From: Wielerella bovis
Lineage (GTDB): Bacteria; Pseudomonadota; Gammaproteobacteria; Burkholderiales; Neisseriaceae
Reading direction: 5' to 3'
Assembly: GCF_022354465.1 (NCBI RefSeq)
Contig: NZ_CP092361.1
Coordinates: forward strand, 186,001 to 250,000
Length of the DNA: 64,000 bases
This document shows, in pieces, positions 37,296-45,392 of this stretch. Positions within the stretch are counted from its first letter, which is position 1; each line of letters opens with the position of its first letter. A model generated the notes under the pieces. That model had not been told where the DNA came from. It saw only the letters and a program-made list of their open reading frames with translations, and searched no databases. A program made the position numbers and the translations under genes.

Positions 37296-38678
37296 TTATT
37301 TAATTTTAAAATGCAACCAGCTTACTTCATTCCAGCGTAAATGCTGACGAGTATCTTCACCGTCTAAAATAGGAGGCATATGGTCGCCTACAATAATCAC
37401 TTCAACTCCTTTCATTTCAGGGCGAGCAATCAGGGTAGCAACTGAATCCATTAATTGAACGTTGAGTTTACTGTTTCTACACATTTCTCCTGCTGGATTA
37501 AGACCATATTGTTCGCATTGAAATCGGGTAGTTTTAATATCTTCCGCATAATAAGTATTATGAGCACTTAACGTAAGCCAATAATAAAAAATTTTTTGAT
37601 TGGTATGCGCCGAAAAAGTTTTCATGATTTGATTAGGCATTTCCCAATCGCAGATACCATTAAATGCGGTGCAGCGTGTTAGTCCACTCATTCCATCACC
37701 AAACTGAATATGTTGAAATCCTGCTTTAGGATACCAATCCACACGTTCATAAAGCTGTCCATTGGTGTTATGCAATGCAAAAGTCTGATAGTTTTGTGCT
37801 TTTAAAACATTGGGTAAACAAGTAGAAAATTGATTTTTCTCCAAGAGATTCAGGGCAAAACCCGTATCAATTCTTAATTGGCACAATTCTCGTATTTCAC
37901 CTTGCACAGTCGCGCCCGAAAAATCAAAATATCCAGCATGAATAAATTCCAATAAATTTTCTTGTTGATAAATATTTTTTAAAATATCTTTTTGCATAGA
38001 ATCTTTACGAGCACTCCCCCAAGATTCAGCTACGATGTATAAAATTTTATCAGAATTCGGTTGCAAAAGACGCCGTGAAGCAGTTTCTTTATTTGCAGGA
38101 TAAGGAGATAAGGTGGGCATTTTTTGGCTGAAAATGGCAAAATTGCTTTTACTAACTTTTTTATAAAAACCAAATTGGCTGGAAACCCAACTTAATCCCA
38201 AATCTTTATCAACCACAGAGAACATCATAAAAATTGCGATGGCAGCAGTTGCTAACCAAGGATTTTGCCATTTGGCTATTTTTTTCATGAAAATGGGTAA
38301 TATTAGTGCATAAGCCAAAAAAACGAATGTAGTAATTTGATAAATTTTCGGTGCAATACTGAAAAAAGGTAACAAATAACGAAGAGAACTTAAATCAATA
38401 AAGGGAAAAAAATAAATAGTAAACATGATGGCATCAAAAAATACAGCCAACCAAAAAATAATGACGCCTAAAATTTTAGTTATTCTAAACGGTAGCAGAA
38501 AACAAATCATGGCAATCAGATAATCCACGTTGAATATCGTGCGTTGCCCGATGGTAAACCATGTTAATAGCCAAAATAGGATATTAGGCAAAATGAGGCA
38601 CAATGCCAAAGCCCCCCATTGCTTACATGATGGGCGAGGTAATGAAAAATCGCGTTGAAACAAAGAAAAATTGAGCAT
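37296..38678 (-). CDS. Sulfatase-fold membrane transferase 1 (possible pilin modifier)
   Basis: A 460-residue paralog of the gene at 35802-37229, with the same architecture. Five N-terminal membrane segments are followed by a periplasmic domain with KILYIVAESWGSARKD, SGATVQGEIRELC, QTFALHNTNGQLYER, FYYWLTLSAHNTYYAED and VEVIIVGDHMPPILDG. It ends SWLHFKIK, like its paralog (SWVHFKIK). It starts 77 bases after pilin 2 on the same strand, separated by a strong hairpin. The duplication next to a pilin gene suggests two related surface modifications; the donor and acceptor are unknown. Confidence 0.8.
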   Translation of the reverse strand: MLNFSLFQRDFSLPRPSCKQWGALALCLILPNILFWLLTWFTIGQRTIFNVDYLIAMICFLLPFRITKILGVIIFWLAVFFDAIMFTIYFFPFIDLSSLRYLLPFFSIAPKIYQITTFVFLAYALILPIFMKKIAKWQNPWLATAAIAIFMMFSVVDKDLGLSWVSSQFGFYKKVSKSNFAIFSQKMPTLSPYPANKETASRRLLQPNSDKILYIVAESWGSARKDSMQKDILKNIYQQENLLEFIHAGYFDFSGATVQGEIRELCQLRIDTGFALNLLEKNQFSTCLPNVLKAQNYQTFALHNTNGQLYERVDWYPKAGFQHIQFGDGMSGLTRCTAFNGICDWEMPNQIMKTFSAHTNQKIFYYWLTLSAHNTYYAEDIKTTRFQCEQYGLNPAGEMCRNSKLNVQLMDSVATLIARPEMKGVEVIIVGDHMPPILDGEDTRQHLRWNEVSWLHFKIK

Positions 38679-38702
38679 GGTGTTATTTTAACCAAAATAA
38701 GG

Positions 38703-38736
38703 ATACACCCAATTGCAATTTGGCAATTGGGTGTAT
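38703..38736 (-). terminator. Hairpin between pilin 2 and the sulfatase-fold genes
   Basis: A perfect 14-bp inverted repeat, ATACACCCAATTGC with GCAATTGGGTGTAT, has a six-base loop and a weak T run on the minus strand. It is probably a leaky terminator giving high pilin and low downstream expression. Confidence 0.7.
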
Positions 38737-38755
38737 GAACTTCTAGATTTATAGA

Positions 38756-39235
38756 TTATTTATCTGAACAACCAGTAGGCATGAATTTAGCTTTCCAACC
38801 TTTACCTTGTACACCAGTAATAGTGCATTTCCATGCACCATCAGGAGTACGAGTCAATTTAATTTTGGTACCAGCGATACCTGAATTGGTGTTATCACCC
38901 ATAGTACCTTCAATATGACCACCAGCTGCTGAAGACCAAGATTCTTTATTAGAAATTTCTGCGTCGCTCAACAAGTTAGAAGTAGGTTTAGCAGTAATAC
39001 CGATAAATTCTTTACTAGCGCTTTGGTCAGTTGAAGTCAAGCTAGGTTCTTTGTTTTCAAACAAAGCTGCTTCAATTGCAGTTTTAACGCCAGACAATTC
39101 ACCGTAAGCACGAGTAACTTGTGCTTTAGAAATGTAGTCTTGGTACATAGGCAATGCGATAGCAGCCAAAATACCGATAATTGCGATTACGATCATCAAC
39201 TCGATTAATGTGAAACCTTTTTGCATAGTTTTCAT
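38756..39235 (-). CDS. Type IV pilin (major or alternative pilin 2)
   Basis: A 159-residue prepilin. The ATG at 39235 follows GGAG and gives MKTMQKG then mature [20 protein letters not shown], ending [18 protein letters not shown]. The C-terminal disulfide cysteines lie in WKCTITG and MPTGCSDK. A longer start at 39250 is possible but lies over the ribosome site. A sigma-54-type promoter lies about 110 bases upstream and the leader can fold into alternative hairpins. The strong ribosome site and leaky terminator suggest the abundant pilin. Confidence 0.93.
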   Translation of the reverse strand: MKTMQKGFTLIELMIVIAIIGILAAIALPMYQDYISKAQVTRAYGELSGVKTAIEAALFENKEPSLTSTDQSASKEFIGITAKPTSNLLSDAEISNKESWSSAAGGHIEGTMGDNTNSGIAGTKIKLTRTPDGAWKCTITGVQGKGWKAKFMPTGCSDK

Positions 39236-39266
39236 GTTTTTTATCTCCAAGATAAGTAATTAATAA

Positions 39267-39325
39267 CAGCACGTGGGATTAAGGAATGCGCTTACCTTAA
39301 CGTGCTGTGAATATGAGGTAAGTGC
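39267..39325 (-). promoter_or_regulatory. Pilin 2 mRNA leader with alternative hairpins
   Basis: On the transcript, CAGCACGUUAAGG can pair with CCUUA plus ACGUGCUG downstream, while the overlapping AAGGUAAGCGC can pair with the upstream GCACUUACCU. The two folds exclude each other. Confidence 0.45.
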
Positions 39326-39343
39326 GTTACATGTCTTGTATTG

Positions 39344-39359
39344 AGCACAGCAAATGCCA
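39344..39359 (-). promoter_or_regulatory. Sigma-54-type promoter of pilin gene 2
   Basis: On the minus strand TGGCATTTGCTGTGCT has the RpoN pattern: TGGCA at -24 and TGCT at -12, with GG and GC ten bases apart. Sigma-54 control of pilin fits what is known for Kingella kingae. Confidence 0.65.
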
Positions 39360-39551
39360 GCGAAAAATAAACTTTTAATACTTTGATTATAAAATACATT
39401 TTATTAATTTGACGTTTTGTGTCAGTGTCGAAAGTGATCGTTTTGGCAAATTTTGTTGTTTTTAGCTGACAGTTTTTGTCAGAATTATAATGTAACAGCA
39501 GCCTGAAACAGGTTTCGAGTTATGTAGTGGATTTAAATTGCATCCACTATA

Positions 39552-39657
39552 TATAGTGAATTCAATTTAAACCAGTACAGCGTTACCAGCTCCCTTATGT
39601 ACTAGGTGTACACGGCGGTCGCTGTCGCCTTGTCCTGATTTAAATTGAATCCACTAT
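39552..39657. mobile_element. Family A (Correia-like) MITE
   Basis: Ends TATAGTGAATTCAATTTAAA and TTTAAATTGAATCCACTAT, with the standard core inverted. Confidence 0.88.
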
Positions 39658-39903
39658 TAAAGATAATGTAAGTTGAAATCTTTGCAAAATCCAAAACAAC
39701 AGGTCGGATTTTTGAATCTGACATCTCTTATATTTAACAACTATTTGTTTTGATTTAGAAATTGTCAGATACAAGCATCCGACCTACGAGTTTTCAGGCA
39801 GCTTTTCAATACACAACAATTTGTAGTCGGGCATAAAATAAATGCCTGACTATGGAAATCATTTTTTGTCACACACAAAAAGGCAGCCTGAAAAACTGCA
39901 AAA

Positions 39904-41175
39904 TCAACGATTGATGGCTTTATCCGCAATATCCTTGCGGAACTGCATGCCGTCAAAATGAATGTGGCTCAACGCGGCATAGGCTTGCGCTTTGGCTTGC
40001 GCCACGCCATCGCCCAAACCCACCACGCACAACACGCGACCGCCATTGGTGATGACTTCGCCCTGCTCGTTCAAAGCCGTGCCAGCGTGGAACACTTTGC
40101 CCATTTCATTTGCTGCTTCCAAACCTGAAATCACATCGCCTTTTTTCGGCGTATCGGGGTACAGATGCGCCGCCAACACCACGCCTACCGCCGCTTGATT
40201 TGACCATTTGGCTTCGGTTTGGTGCAATTTTTTGTCCAAAGCTGCCTGAATCAAATCCACCAAATCGCTTTCCAAACGGCTCATAATTGGCTGCGTTTCG
40301 GGGTCGCCAAAACGGCAGTTGAACTCAATCGTGCGCGGTGCGCCAGTCGCGTCAATCATCAAACCTGCGTACAAAAATCCTGTAAATTCATTGCCTTCTG
40401 CTTTCATGCCACGCACGGTGGGCAAGATGATTTCATTCATCACACGCTCATGCACTTCGGGCGTAACCACAGGCGCTGGACTGTACGCGCCCATACCGCC
40501 TGTATTCAAACCCAAGTCATTGTCCAATAAGCGTTTGTGGTCTTGGCTGGTCGCCATTGGCAACACGTTGTCGCCGTCCACCATGACGATAAAGCTGGCT
40601 TCTTCACCCGACAAATAATCTTCAATCACGACACGGCTGCCTGCGTTGCCCATTTTGTTGCCGAGCAACATATCGTCAATCGCGGCGTGGGCTTCGTCCA
40701 AAGTCATGGCGACAATCACGCCTTTGCCAGCCGCCAAACCGTCTGCTTTGATGACAATCGGTGCGCCTTTTTGGTTCACATAATCATGGGCTTGCTCGGC
40801 ATTTTCAAAGGTTTGATATTGCGCGGTGGGAATACCGTGTCGCGCCATAAACGCTTTGGCAAAATCTTTGGAGCTTTCCAACTGCGCGGCGGCTTTGGTG
40901 CAACCGAAAATCGGCAAACCTGCGGCGCGGAAATCGTCAACAATGCCCGCCGCGAGCGGTGCTTCGGGTCCAACCAATGTGAACGCGATTTGTTCATCGC
41001 GGCAAAATTGAATCAAATCATCGTGTTTTGTTAAAGAAATATTTTGTGTGTTTGGTTCATGCGCGGTGCCAGCATTGCCTGTCGCCACAAAAACGGTGGA
41101 CACTTTGGGTGATTGCGCGAGTTTCCAAGCAAGGGCGTGTTCGCGTCCGCCATTGCCGATGACGAGTAATTTCAT
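39904..41175 (-). CDS. purD: Phosphoribosylamine--glycine ligase
   Basis: ATP-grasp enzyme that makes GAR in purine synthesis. Start at 41175: MKLLVIGNGGREHALAWKLA, the family N-terminus. The middle carries the ATP-grasp domain (PIVIKADGLAAGKGVIVA, GEEASFIVMVDGDNVLPM) and EFNCRFGDPETQ with metal ligands. 423 residues is normal. An upstream in-frame reading from 41310 runs through a duplicated gene fragment and DUS and is rejected. Confidence 0.96.
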   Translation of the reverse strand: MKLLVIGNGGREHALAWKLAQSPKVSTVFVATGNAGTAHEPNTQNISLTKHDDLIQFCRDEQIAFTLVGPEAPLAAGIVDDFRAAGLPIFGCTKAAAQLESSKDFAKAFMARHGIPTAQYQTFENAEQAHDYVNQKGAPIVIKADGLAAGKGVIVAMTLDEAHAAIDDMLLGNKMGNAGSRVVIEDYLSGEEASFIVMVDGDNVLPMATSQDHKRLLDNDLGLNTGGMGAYSPAPVVTPEVHERVMNEIILPTVRGMKAEGNEFTGFLYAGLMIDATGAPRTIEFNCRFGDPETQPIMSRLESDLVDLIQAALDKKLHQTEAKWSNQAAVGVVLAAHLYPDTPKKGDVISGLEAANEMGKVFHAGTALNEQGEVITNGGRVLCVVGLGDGVAQAKAQAYAALSHIHFDGMQFRKDIADKAINR

Positions 41176-41225
41176 ATTTTGGGCTTTCGTTTGTGGGTTA
41201 AAATAATGATATTTTAATGGAAAAT

Positions 41226-41408
41226 GGGATTTCAGGCAGCCTGAAAAGCGAAATTGTACGTTTAAAAAATGTAACGGCAGGTGATTTTGCGGTGTTGATA
41301 AAACAGGCACGGATTATGCCCTTTGCCAACTCTGAAGCAATGCTCAAAGCCTTGCAAGCCGAATGCGCGATGAAAGAAGGTGCGAAAGGGACGATGGGGT
41401 TTGTGTGA
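41226..41408 (+). pseudogene. Duplicated 3' end of the AAA+ ATPase gene
   Basis: About 60 codons starting at a DUS (TTTCAGGCAGCCTGAAAAGC) match the last part of the gene at 18513-20573 nearly base for base, through GAKGTMGF and a stop. Only a few substitutions are seen (for example MHFANSEA is MPFANSEA here). No Walker motif is included, so it is a non-functional fragment in the purD upstream region. Confidence 0.92.
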
Positions 41409-41431
41409 TGTGATTAGTGAATAAAATAGTT

Positions 41432-41459
41432 GTAGGTCGGATTCAAGAATCCGACCTAC
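41432..41459. repeat. 28-bp perfect GTAGGTCGGATTC palindrome
   Basis: GTAGGTCGGATTC, loop AA, then GAATCCGACCTAC. It may terminate transcription; diverged relatives occur at 25380, 30363, 39698, 39767 and 42228. Confidence 0.8.
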
Positions 41460-41476
41460 GCATGTTCAATGACACA

Positions 41477-42109
41477 TTACGCAATTTTGCAACGTTCCAC
41501 TTCTTTTTTGATGATTGGTGCGGTAAATTCCATCGCCTCTTGCTCGCTCATTGCATCCGTTTTGGCTTTCACTTTAATAAAAAACGGTTTCAATAAAGCA
41601 GCCGCAATTTCTTTTTTCTCATCAGCGGACGGTTCAACGAATGGAGGCAGATTTTCTGCGCCAATCTGTTTTAACATCATTTCATTGAATTTGCGTCCCG
41701 CATCGCTGGCGAAAAATGCATCGGCTTCTTGGATTTCGCTTTCACTCAAAATACCTTTGAAATAAGGTTCCAGCACGCTTAAATAACTCGGGTTGCTTTC
41801 CAAGCCCAACAAACACGCATTTTGCTCGGGGCTGACTTGAAATTCAGATTTGATTGCCGCAATCACAGTCACGCGACTGGCATTTACCTGAAATTCCATA
41901 TAAGGGCTTTTAATCAGTAATTTCTCAATATCAGCAGGCATAGCATTGGTTTGTGGACTTGATGCGCTGCTAGCTGTTTGTGCTACTACAGATTTGGACT
42001 CGCTGGCTGCGGCGGTTTTTGACGATTCACTGGCTGATTGGTTGTTACAAGCACCCAATGCCAATGCAATAATTAATGCTAAACTTGATGATTTGAATGA
42101 ATTATTCAT
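41477..42109 (-). CDS. Lipoprotein of unknown function (DUF2059-like)
   Basis: A 210-residue exported lipoprotein. The signal peptide ends in lipobox LGAC, followed by a Ser/Ala-rich linker of about 35 residues (NNQSASESSKTAAASES). A helical domain follows (residues 55-210), with FKGILSESEIQEADAFFASDAGRKFNEMM, reminiscent of DUF2059 proteins. It ends near a Lys-rich segment with a single Cys. Cellular role unknown. Confidence 0.7.
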   Translation of the reverse strand: MNNSFKSSSLALIIALALGACNNQSASESSKTAAASESKSVVAQTASSASSPQTNAMPADIEKLLIKSPYMEFQVNASRVTVIAAIKSEFQVSPEQNACLLGLESNPSYLSVLEPYFKGILSESEIQEADAFFASDAGRKFNEMMLKQIGAENLPPFVEPSADEKKEIAAALLKPFFIKVKAKTDAMSEQEAMEFTAPIIKKEVERCKIA

Positions 42110-42315
42110 ACTTGTCTCTTTAAGTGATGGATAAATGAAAAAATTGATTTTGATATTATCTCAAATTAACAAAAAAAAAAACAACTTTTCTTTTATTTAC
42201 ATTTTTACTTTGCCGAATTTGCGTAGGTCAGATTCTTTGAGTATGACAAATTTGAGTGATGGATTGGAAAATGTCGGATACAAGGGTTGGTGCTTCACAC
42301 ACCATCATACCAAAA

Positions 42316-42422
42316 TATAGTGAATTCAATTTAAACCAGTACAGCGTTGCCAGCTCCCTTATGTACTCGGTGTACACGGCGGTCGCTGTCGCCTTGTCCT
42401 GATTTAAATTGAATCCACTATA
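42316..42422. mobile_element. Family A (Correia-like) MITE
   Basis: A 107-bp element, TATAGTGAATTCAATTTAAA to TTTAAATTGAATCCACTATA. It lies in the 341-base gap between the lipoprotein and ABC genes, which otherwise holds only palindrome fragments and an A-tract. Confidence 0.92.
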
Positions 42423-42450
42423 AATCAAAAACTTTCAGGCAGCCTGAAAC

Positions 42451-44316
42451 TCAACTCTCCACATTTTCAGGCAAAAATCCGCCACTCTGGTGCGCCCACA
42501 ATTTCGCGTACAAACCGCCTTTCGCCAACAATTCCGCGTGGCTGCCTTCTTCCACGATTTTGCCTTTGTCCAGCACAATCAATCTGTCCATCGCCGCAAT
42601 CGTGGACAATCGGTGGGCAATCGCAATCACGGTTTTGCCGTCCATCATCTTGTCCAAACTTTGCTGAATGGCGGCTTCCACTTCGCTGTCCAATGCGCTG
42701 GTGGCTTCGTCCAACAACAAAATGGGCGCGTCTTTCAACATCACACGCGCAATGGCTATGCGTTGGCGTTGTCCGCCCGACAATTTCACGCCACGTTCGC
42801 CCACATGCGCGTCATAGCCTGTTCTGCCTTTCGCGTCCGATAATTGGGGAATGAAATCTGCGGCTTCCGCTTTTTGGGCAGCCTGAAACATTTCTTCATC
42901 GGTTGCATTCGGGCGACCATAAACAATATTGTCGCGCACGGAACGGTGCAGCAAACTCGTGTCCTGCGTTACCAAACCAATTTGGGCGCGTAAACTTTCC
43001 TGCGTGATGTGCGTGATGTCTTGACCGTCAATTTTAATCGTGCCGCTTTGCGCTTCGTAAAATCGCAACAGCAAATTCACAATCGTGGATTTGCCCGCGC
43101 CACTTCGCCCAATCAAGCCGACTTTTTCGCCTGCCTTAATATTCAAATTAAAGCCATTTAACAAAGGCTTACCGCTTTCATACGAAAAATCAATGTGTTC
43201 AAAACGGATTTCGCCTTGTTCCACTTTCAGGGGCAAGGCGGCGGGTTTGTCCAAAATCGTGTGTGGTTTGGACAGGGTTTTCATGCCATCGGTAACCGTG
43301 CCGATGTTTTCAAACAATGCCGCGCTTTCCCACATAATGTATTGCGATAAACCATTGATGCGGAATGACATCGTAATCGCCACCGCCACCGCACCAGCCG
43401 ACACGCTGCCTGAATGCCACAACCACACACCAATCACGGCGGTGGACAAAGTCAAAAACGCATTCACGGCAAACGTGCAAGAATCCAGTAAAGTCGCCAA
43501 ACGCATTTGTGCGTGTACGGTTACCATGAATTCTTCCATGCTTTCTTTGGCGTAACGCGCTTCGCGTGCGCCGTGCGAGAAAAGTTTCACGGTGGCGATG
43601 TTGGAATACGCGTCCGTAATGCGACCCGTCATCAGGCTGCGTGCGTCTGCTTGGCGTTGCGCGGTTTTGGCGAGTTTGGGAATTAAAATTCGCATGGTTA
43701 ATGCAAACAAAGTTATCCACAATAAAAACGGCACGAGCAACCAGCCGTCCAATGCCACCAAAATCACACCTGTGCTGATGAAATACACCAACACATAAAC
43801 CACCATGCCAACAATCGTCATCACGACTTCGCGTACCGCCAACGCGGTTTGCATGACTTTGGCGGACACGCGCCCAGCAAATTCATCTTGATAAAAACCC
43901 AGCGATTGCGCCAACATCAAACGATGAAAATTCCAACGCAAACGCATGGGAAACACGCCTTGCAAAGTCTGCAAGCGCACCAGCGAATTCACAAACCGCC
44001 AACCCACCGACAAAATCAACACCAAAGCCATGCCAAACAACGCCCAACCGTGTTCGCCAAAAAAGGTTTGTGGCGTGGACGCGCCAAGCCAATCCACAAT
44101 TTTGCCCATAAATTGAAACAGCAAGGCTTCCAAAATGCCCATGCCTGCGGAAAAAATCGCCAACACCAAAATCCAGCCACGCAAACCGTCTATGCACGAC
44201 CAGATAAAGGGGAAAAGCCCTTTGTTGGGCGTAACGGGTTGGCTATCGGGGTAGGGTTCAATGCGACTTTCAAACCATGTGAATATTTTTGCTAATTTTT
44301 GTTTCATTATCATCAT
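42451..44316 (-). CDS. ABC transporter, fused permease and ATPase (MsbA/multidrug type)
   Basis: A 621-residue half-transporter. Residues 45-345 hold six membrane segments (ABC type 1 exporter domain). The C-terminal ATPase has Walker A GRSGAGKST near residues 411-419, signature LSGGQRQRIAIARV, Walker B ILLLDEATSALD and the H-loop AIAHRLST. It probably works as a homodimer exporting a hydrophobic compound. Alternative ATGs lie at 44316, 44313 and 44307; none has a clear ribosome site. The substrate is unknown. Confidence 0.88.
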   Translation of the reverse strand: MMIMKQKLAKIFTWFESRIEPYPDSQPVTPNKGLFPFIWSCIDGLRGWILVLAIFSAGMGILEALLFQFMGKIVDWLGASTPQTFFGEHGWALFGMALVLILSVGWRFVNSLVRLQTLQGVFPMRLRWNFHRLMLAQSLGFYQDEFAGRVSAKVMQTALAVREVVMTIVGMVVYVLVYFISTGVILVALDGWLLVPFLLWITLFALTMRILIPKLAKTAQRQADARSLMTGRITDAYSNIATVKLFSHGAREARYAKESMEEFMVTVHAQMRLATLLDSCTFAVNAFLTLSTAVIGVWLWHSGSVSAGAVAVAITMSFRINGLSQYIMWESAALFENIGTVTDGMKTLSKPHTILDKPAALPLKVEQGEIRFEHIDFSYESGKPLLNGFNLNIKAGEKVGLIGRSGAGKSTIVNLLLRFYEAQSGTIKIDGQDITHITQESLRAQIGLVTQDTSLLHRSVRDNIVYGRPNATDEEMFQAAQKAEAADFIPQLSDAKGRTGYDAHVGERGVKLSGGQRQRIAIARVMLKDAPILLLDEATSALDSEVEAAIQQSLDKMMDGKTVIAIAHRLSTIAAMDRLIVLDKGKIVEEGSHAELLAKGGLYAKLWAHQSGGFLPENVES

Positions 44317-44330
44317 TTCTGGATAAGTTT

Positions 44331-44456
44331 AGGCAGCCTTTCTGTACACAACAAAAATTTTCAGGCTGCCTGCAACCTGTTCCCTCCCACGCCGGCGGAG
44401 GAGGGAACAGGCTTGTGGTAATTTAAAAAAAATTGTTGTGTACAGAAAGGCAGCCT
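44331..44456. repeat. Element with AGGCAGCCTTTCTGTACACA inverted ends
   Basis: The left arm AGGCAGCCTTTCTGTACACA and right arm TGTGTACAGAAAGGCAGCCT are perfect inverted copies extending to about 25 bp. Inside lies a hairpin (CCTGTTCCCTCC / GGAGGGAACAGG, 44376-44411) related to the G/C-rich palindrome. Confidence 0.75.
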
Positions 44457-44596
44457 GAAAATTTCAGGCTGCCTGATTTAATTAAATAAAGTATTGTATT
44501 TTAACGCAACCATATAAATGGGAAAAGGGCGAAATCAATTTGTTTGGGAAAAACTATTTTTTAATGAGATTTCAGCAAAAGCAGCCTGAAAAATGT

Positions 44597-45127
44597 TTAT
44601 TGAAATCGCCCACCTTTAATACTGACACTTCCTAATCTTGCAGCAAGCCCTTGATTACGCAGCGCATGTGTCAGCGCAACCGCCAAACCATCTGCCGCAT
44701 CAGCTTGTGGCGTACCCGATAATTTTAACATTTGTACCACCATATGCTGCACCTGTTCTTTCGCCGCTTTTCCTTGTCCCACCACCGCTTGTTTTACTTG
44801 TAACGCGGTGTATTCGTACACAGGCAAATCGCGCAACACCAACGCAGCCACCGTCGCACCACGCGCTTGTCCCAGCATCAGCGTGGCTTTGGGATTCACA
44901 TTGACAAAAACCTGTTCAATCGCGGCTTGCGTGGGGCGATAAGTGTCAATGATTTCGCTGATATGGCGCACAATAATACCAATGCGTCCAGCCAGTTCAT
45001 CATTGGGAATGGTTTTGATGCAGCCTGATGCGACATACAAAAAATCGCGCCCGACCACATCAATAATGCCAAAACCTGTGGTGCGGCTACCAGGGTCTAT
45101 GCCAAGAATGCGTATGGGTTTATTCAT
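44597..45127 (-). CDS. ruvC: Crossover junction endodeoxyribonuclease RuvC
   Basis: Resolves Holliday junctions with RuvAB. The 176-residue protein starts [20 protein letters not shown], with the first catalytic Asp in GIDPGS. Glu in [14 protein letters not shown] and the acidic pair in [14 protein letters not shown] complete the RNase H-like site. It is a single gene here, with ruvAB not adjacent. Confidence 0.95.
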   Translation of the reverse strand: MNKPIRILGIDPGSRTTGFGIIDVVGRDFLYVASGCIKTIPNDELAGRIGIIVRHISEIIDTYRPTQAAIEQVFVNVNPKATLMLGQARGATVAALVLRDLPVYEYTALQVKQAVVGQGKAAKEQVQHMVVQMLKLSGTPQADAADGLAVALTHALRNQGLAARLGSVSIKGGRFQ

Positions 45128-45206
45128 TATTGTTGTTTATCCAAATGAGTGATTGAATTATATTTTAACATATTGATTTTTAGTATCAAATTTTATCAAC
45201 CATAAA

Positions 45207-45315
45207 TATAGTCGTAGAAATGAAAATGCAGTACAAGGCGACAATGCCCGCCGTGTACGAATAGTACATAAGGGCGTTGGCAACGCCGTACTGCTTTTTC
45301 AGTTCTGCGACTATA
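45207..45315. mobile_element. Family C MITE, long form
   Basis: A 109-bp element with ends TATAGTCGTAGAAATGAAAA and TTTTTCAGTTCTGCGACTATA and the full shared core. Confidence 0.9.
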
Positions 45316-45392
45316 TTATTCAAATCATTATCTAGCAAAATGTAGCCTGAAAACATGAATTTTATTTTCAGGCTGCCTTTTATACAATGCAA

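Larger units (their letters stand above)
39236..39903. other. Gene-free region between pilin 2 and purD
   Basis: 668 bases. It holds the pilin leader and promoter, a joined pair of family A ends (39524-39553), a family A MITE (39552-39657), fragments of the GTAGGTCGGATTC palindrome family and a DUS before the purD 3' end. No coding region is supported. Confidence 0.65.

Noticed and set aside
42135..42320. Plus-strand frame of 61 codons between the lipoprotein and ABC genes
   Set aside because: It begins in a poly-A tract, runs through palindrome repeats and ends in a MITE. It has no ribosome site or protein-like composition.
43883..44295. Frames on both strands inside the ABC transporter permease region
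   Set aside because: They overlap the 621-residue transporter, whose Walker and signature motifs are complete.
45186..45392. Minus-strand frame of 68 codons upstream of ruvC
   Set aside because: Most of it is the translated family C MITE and a DUS.
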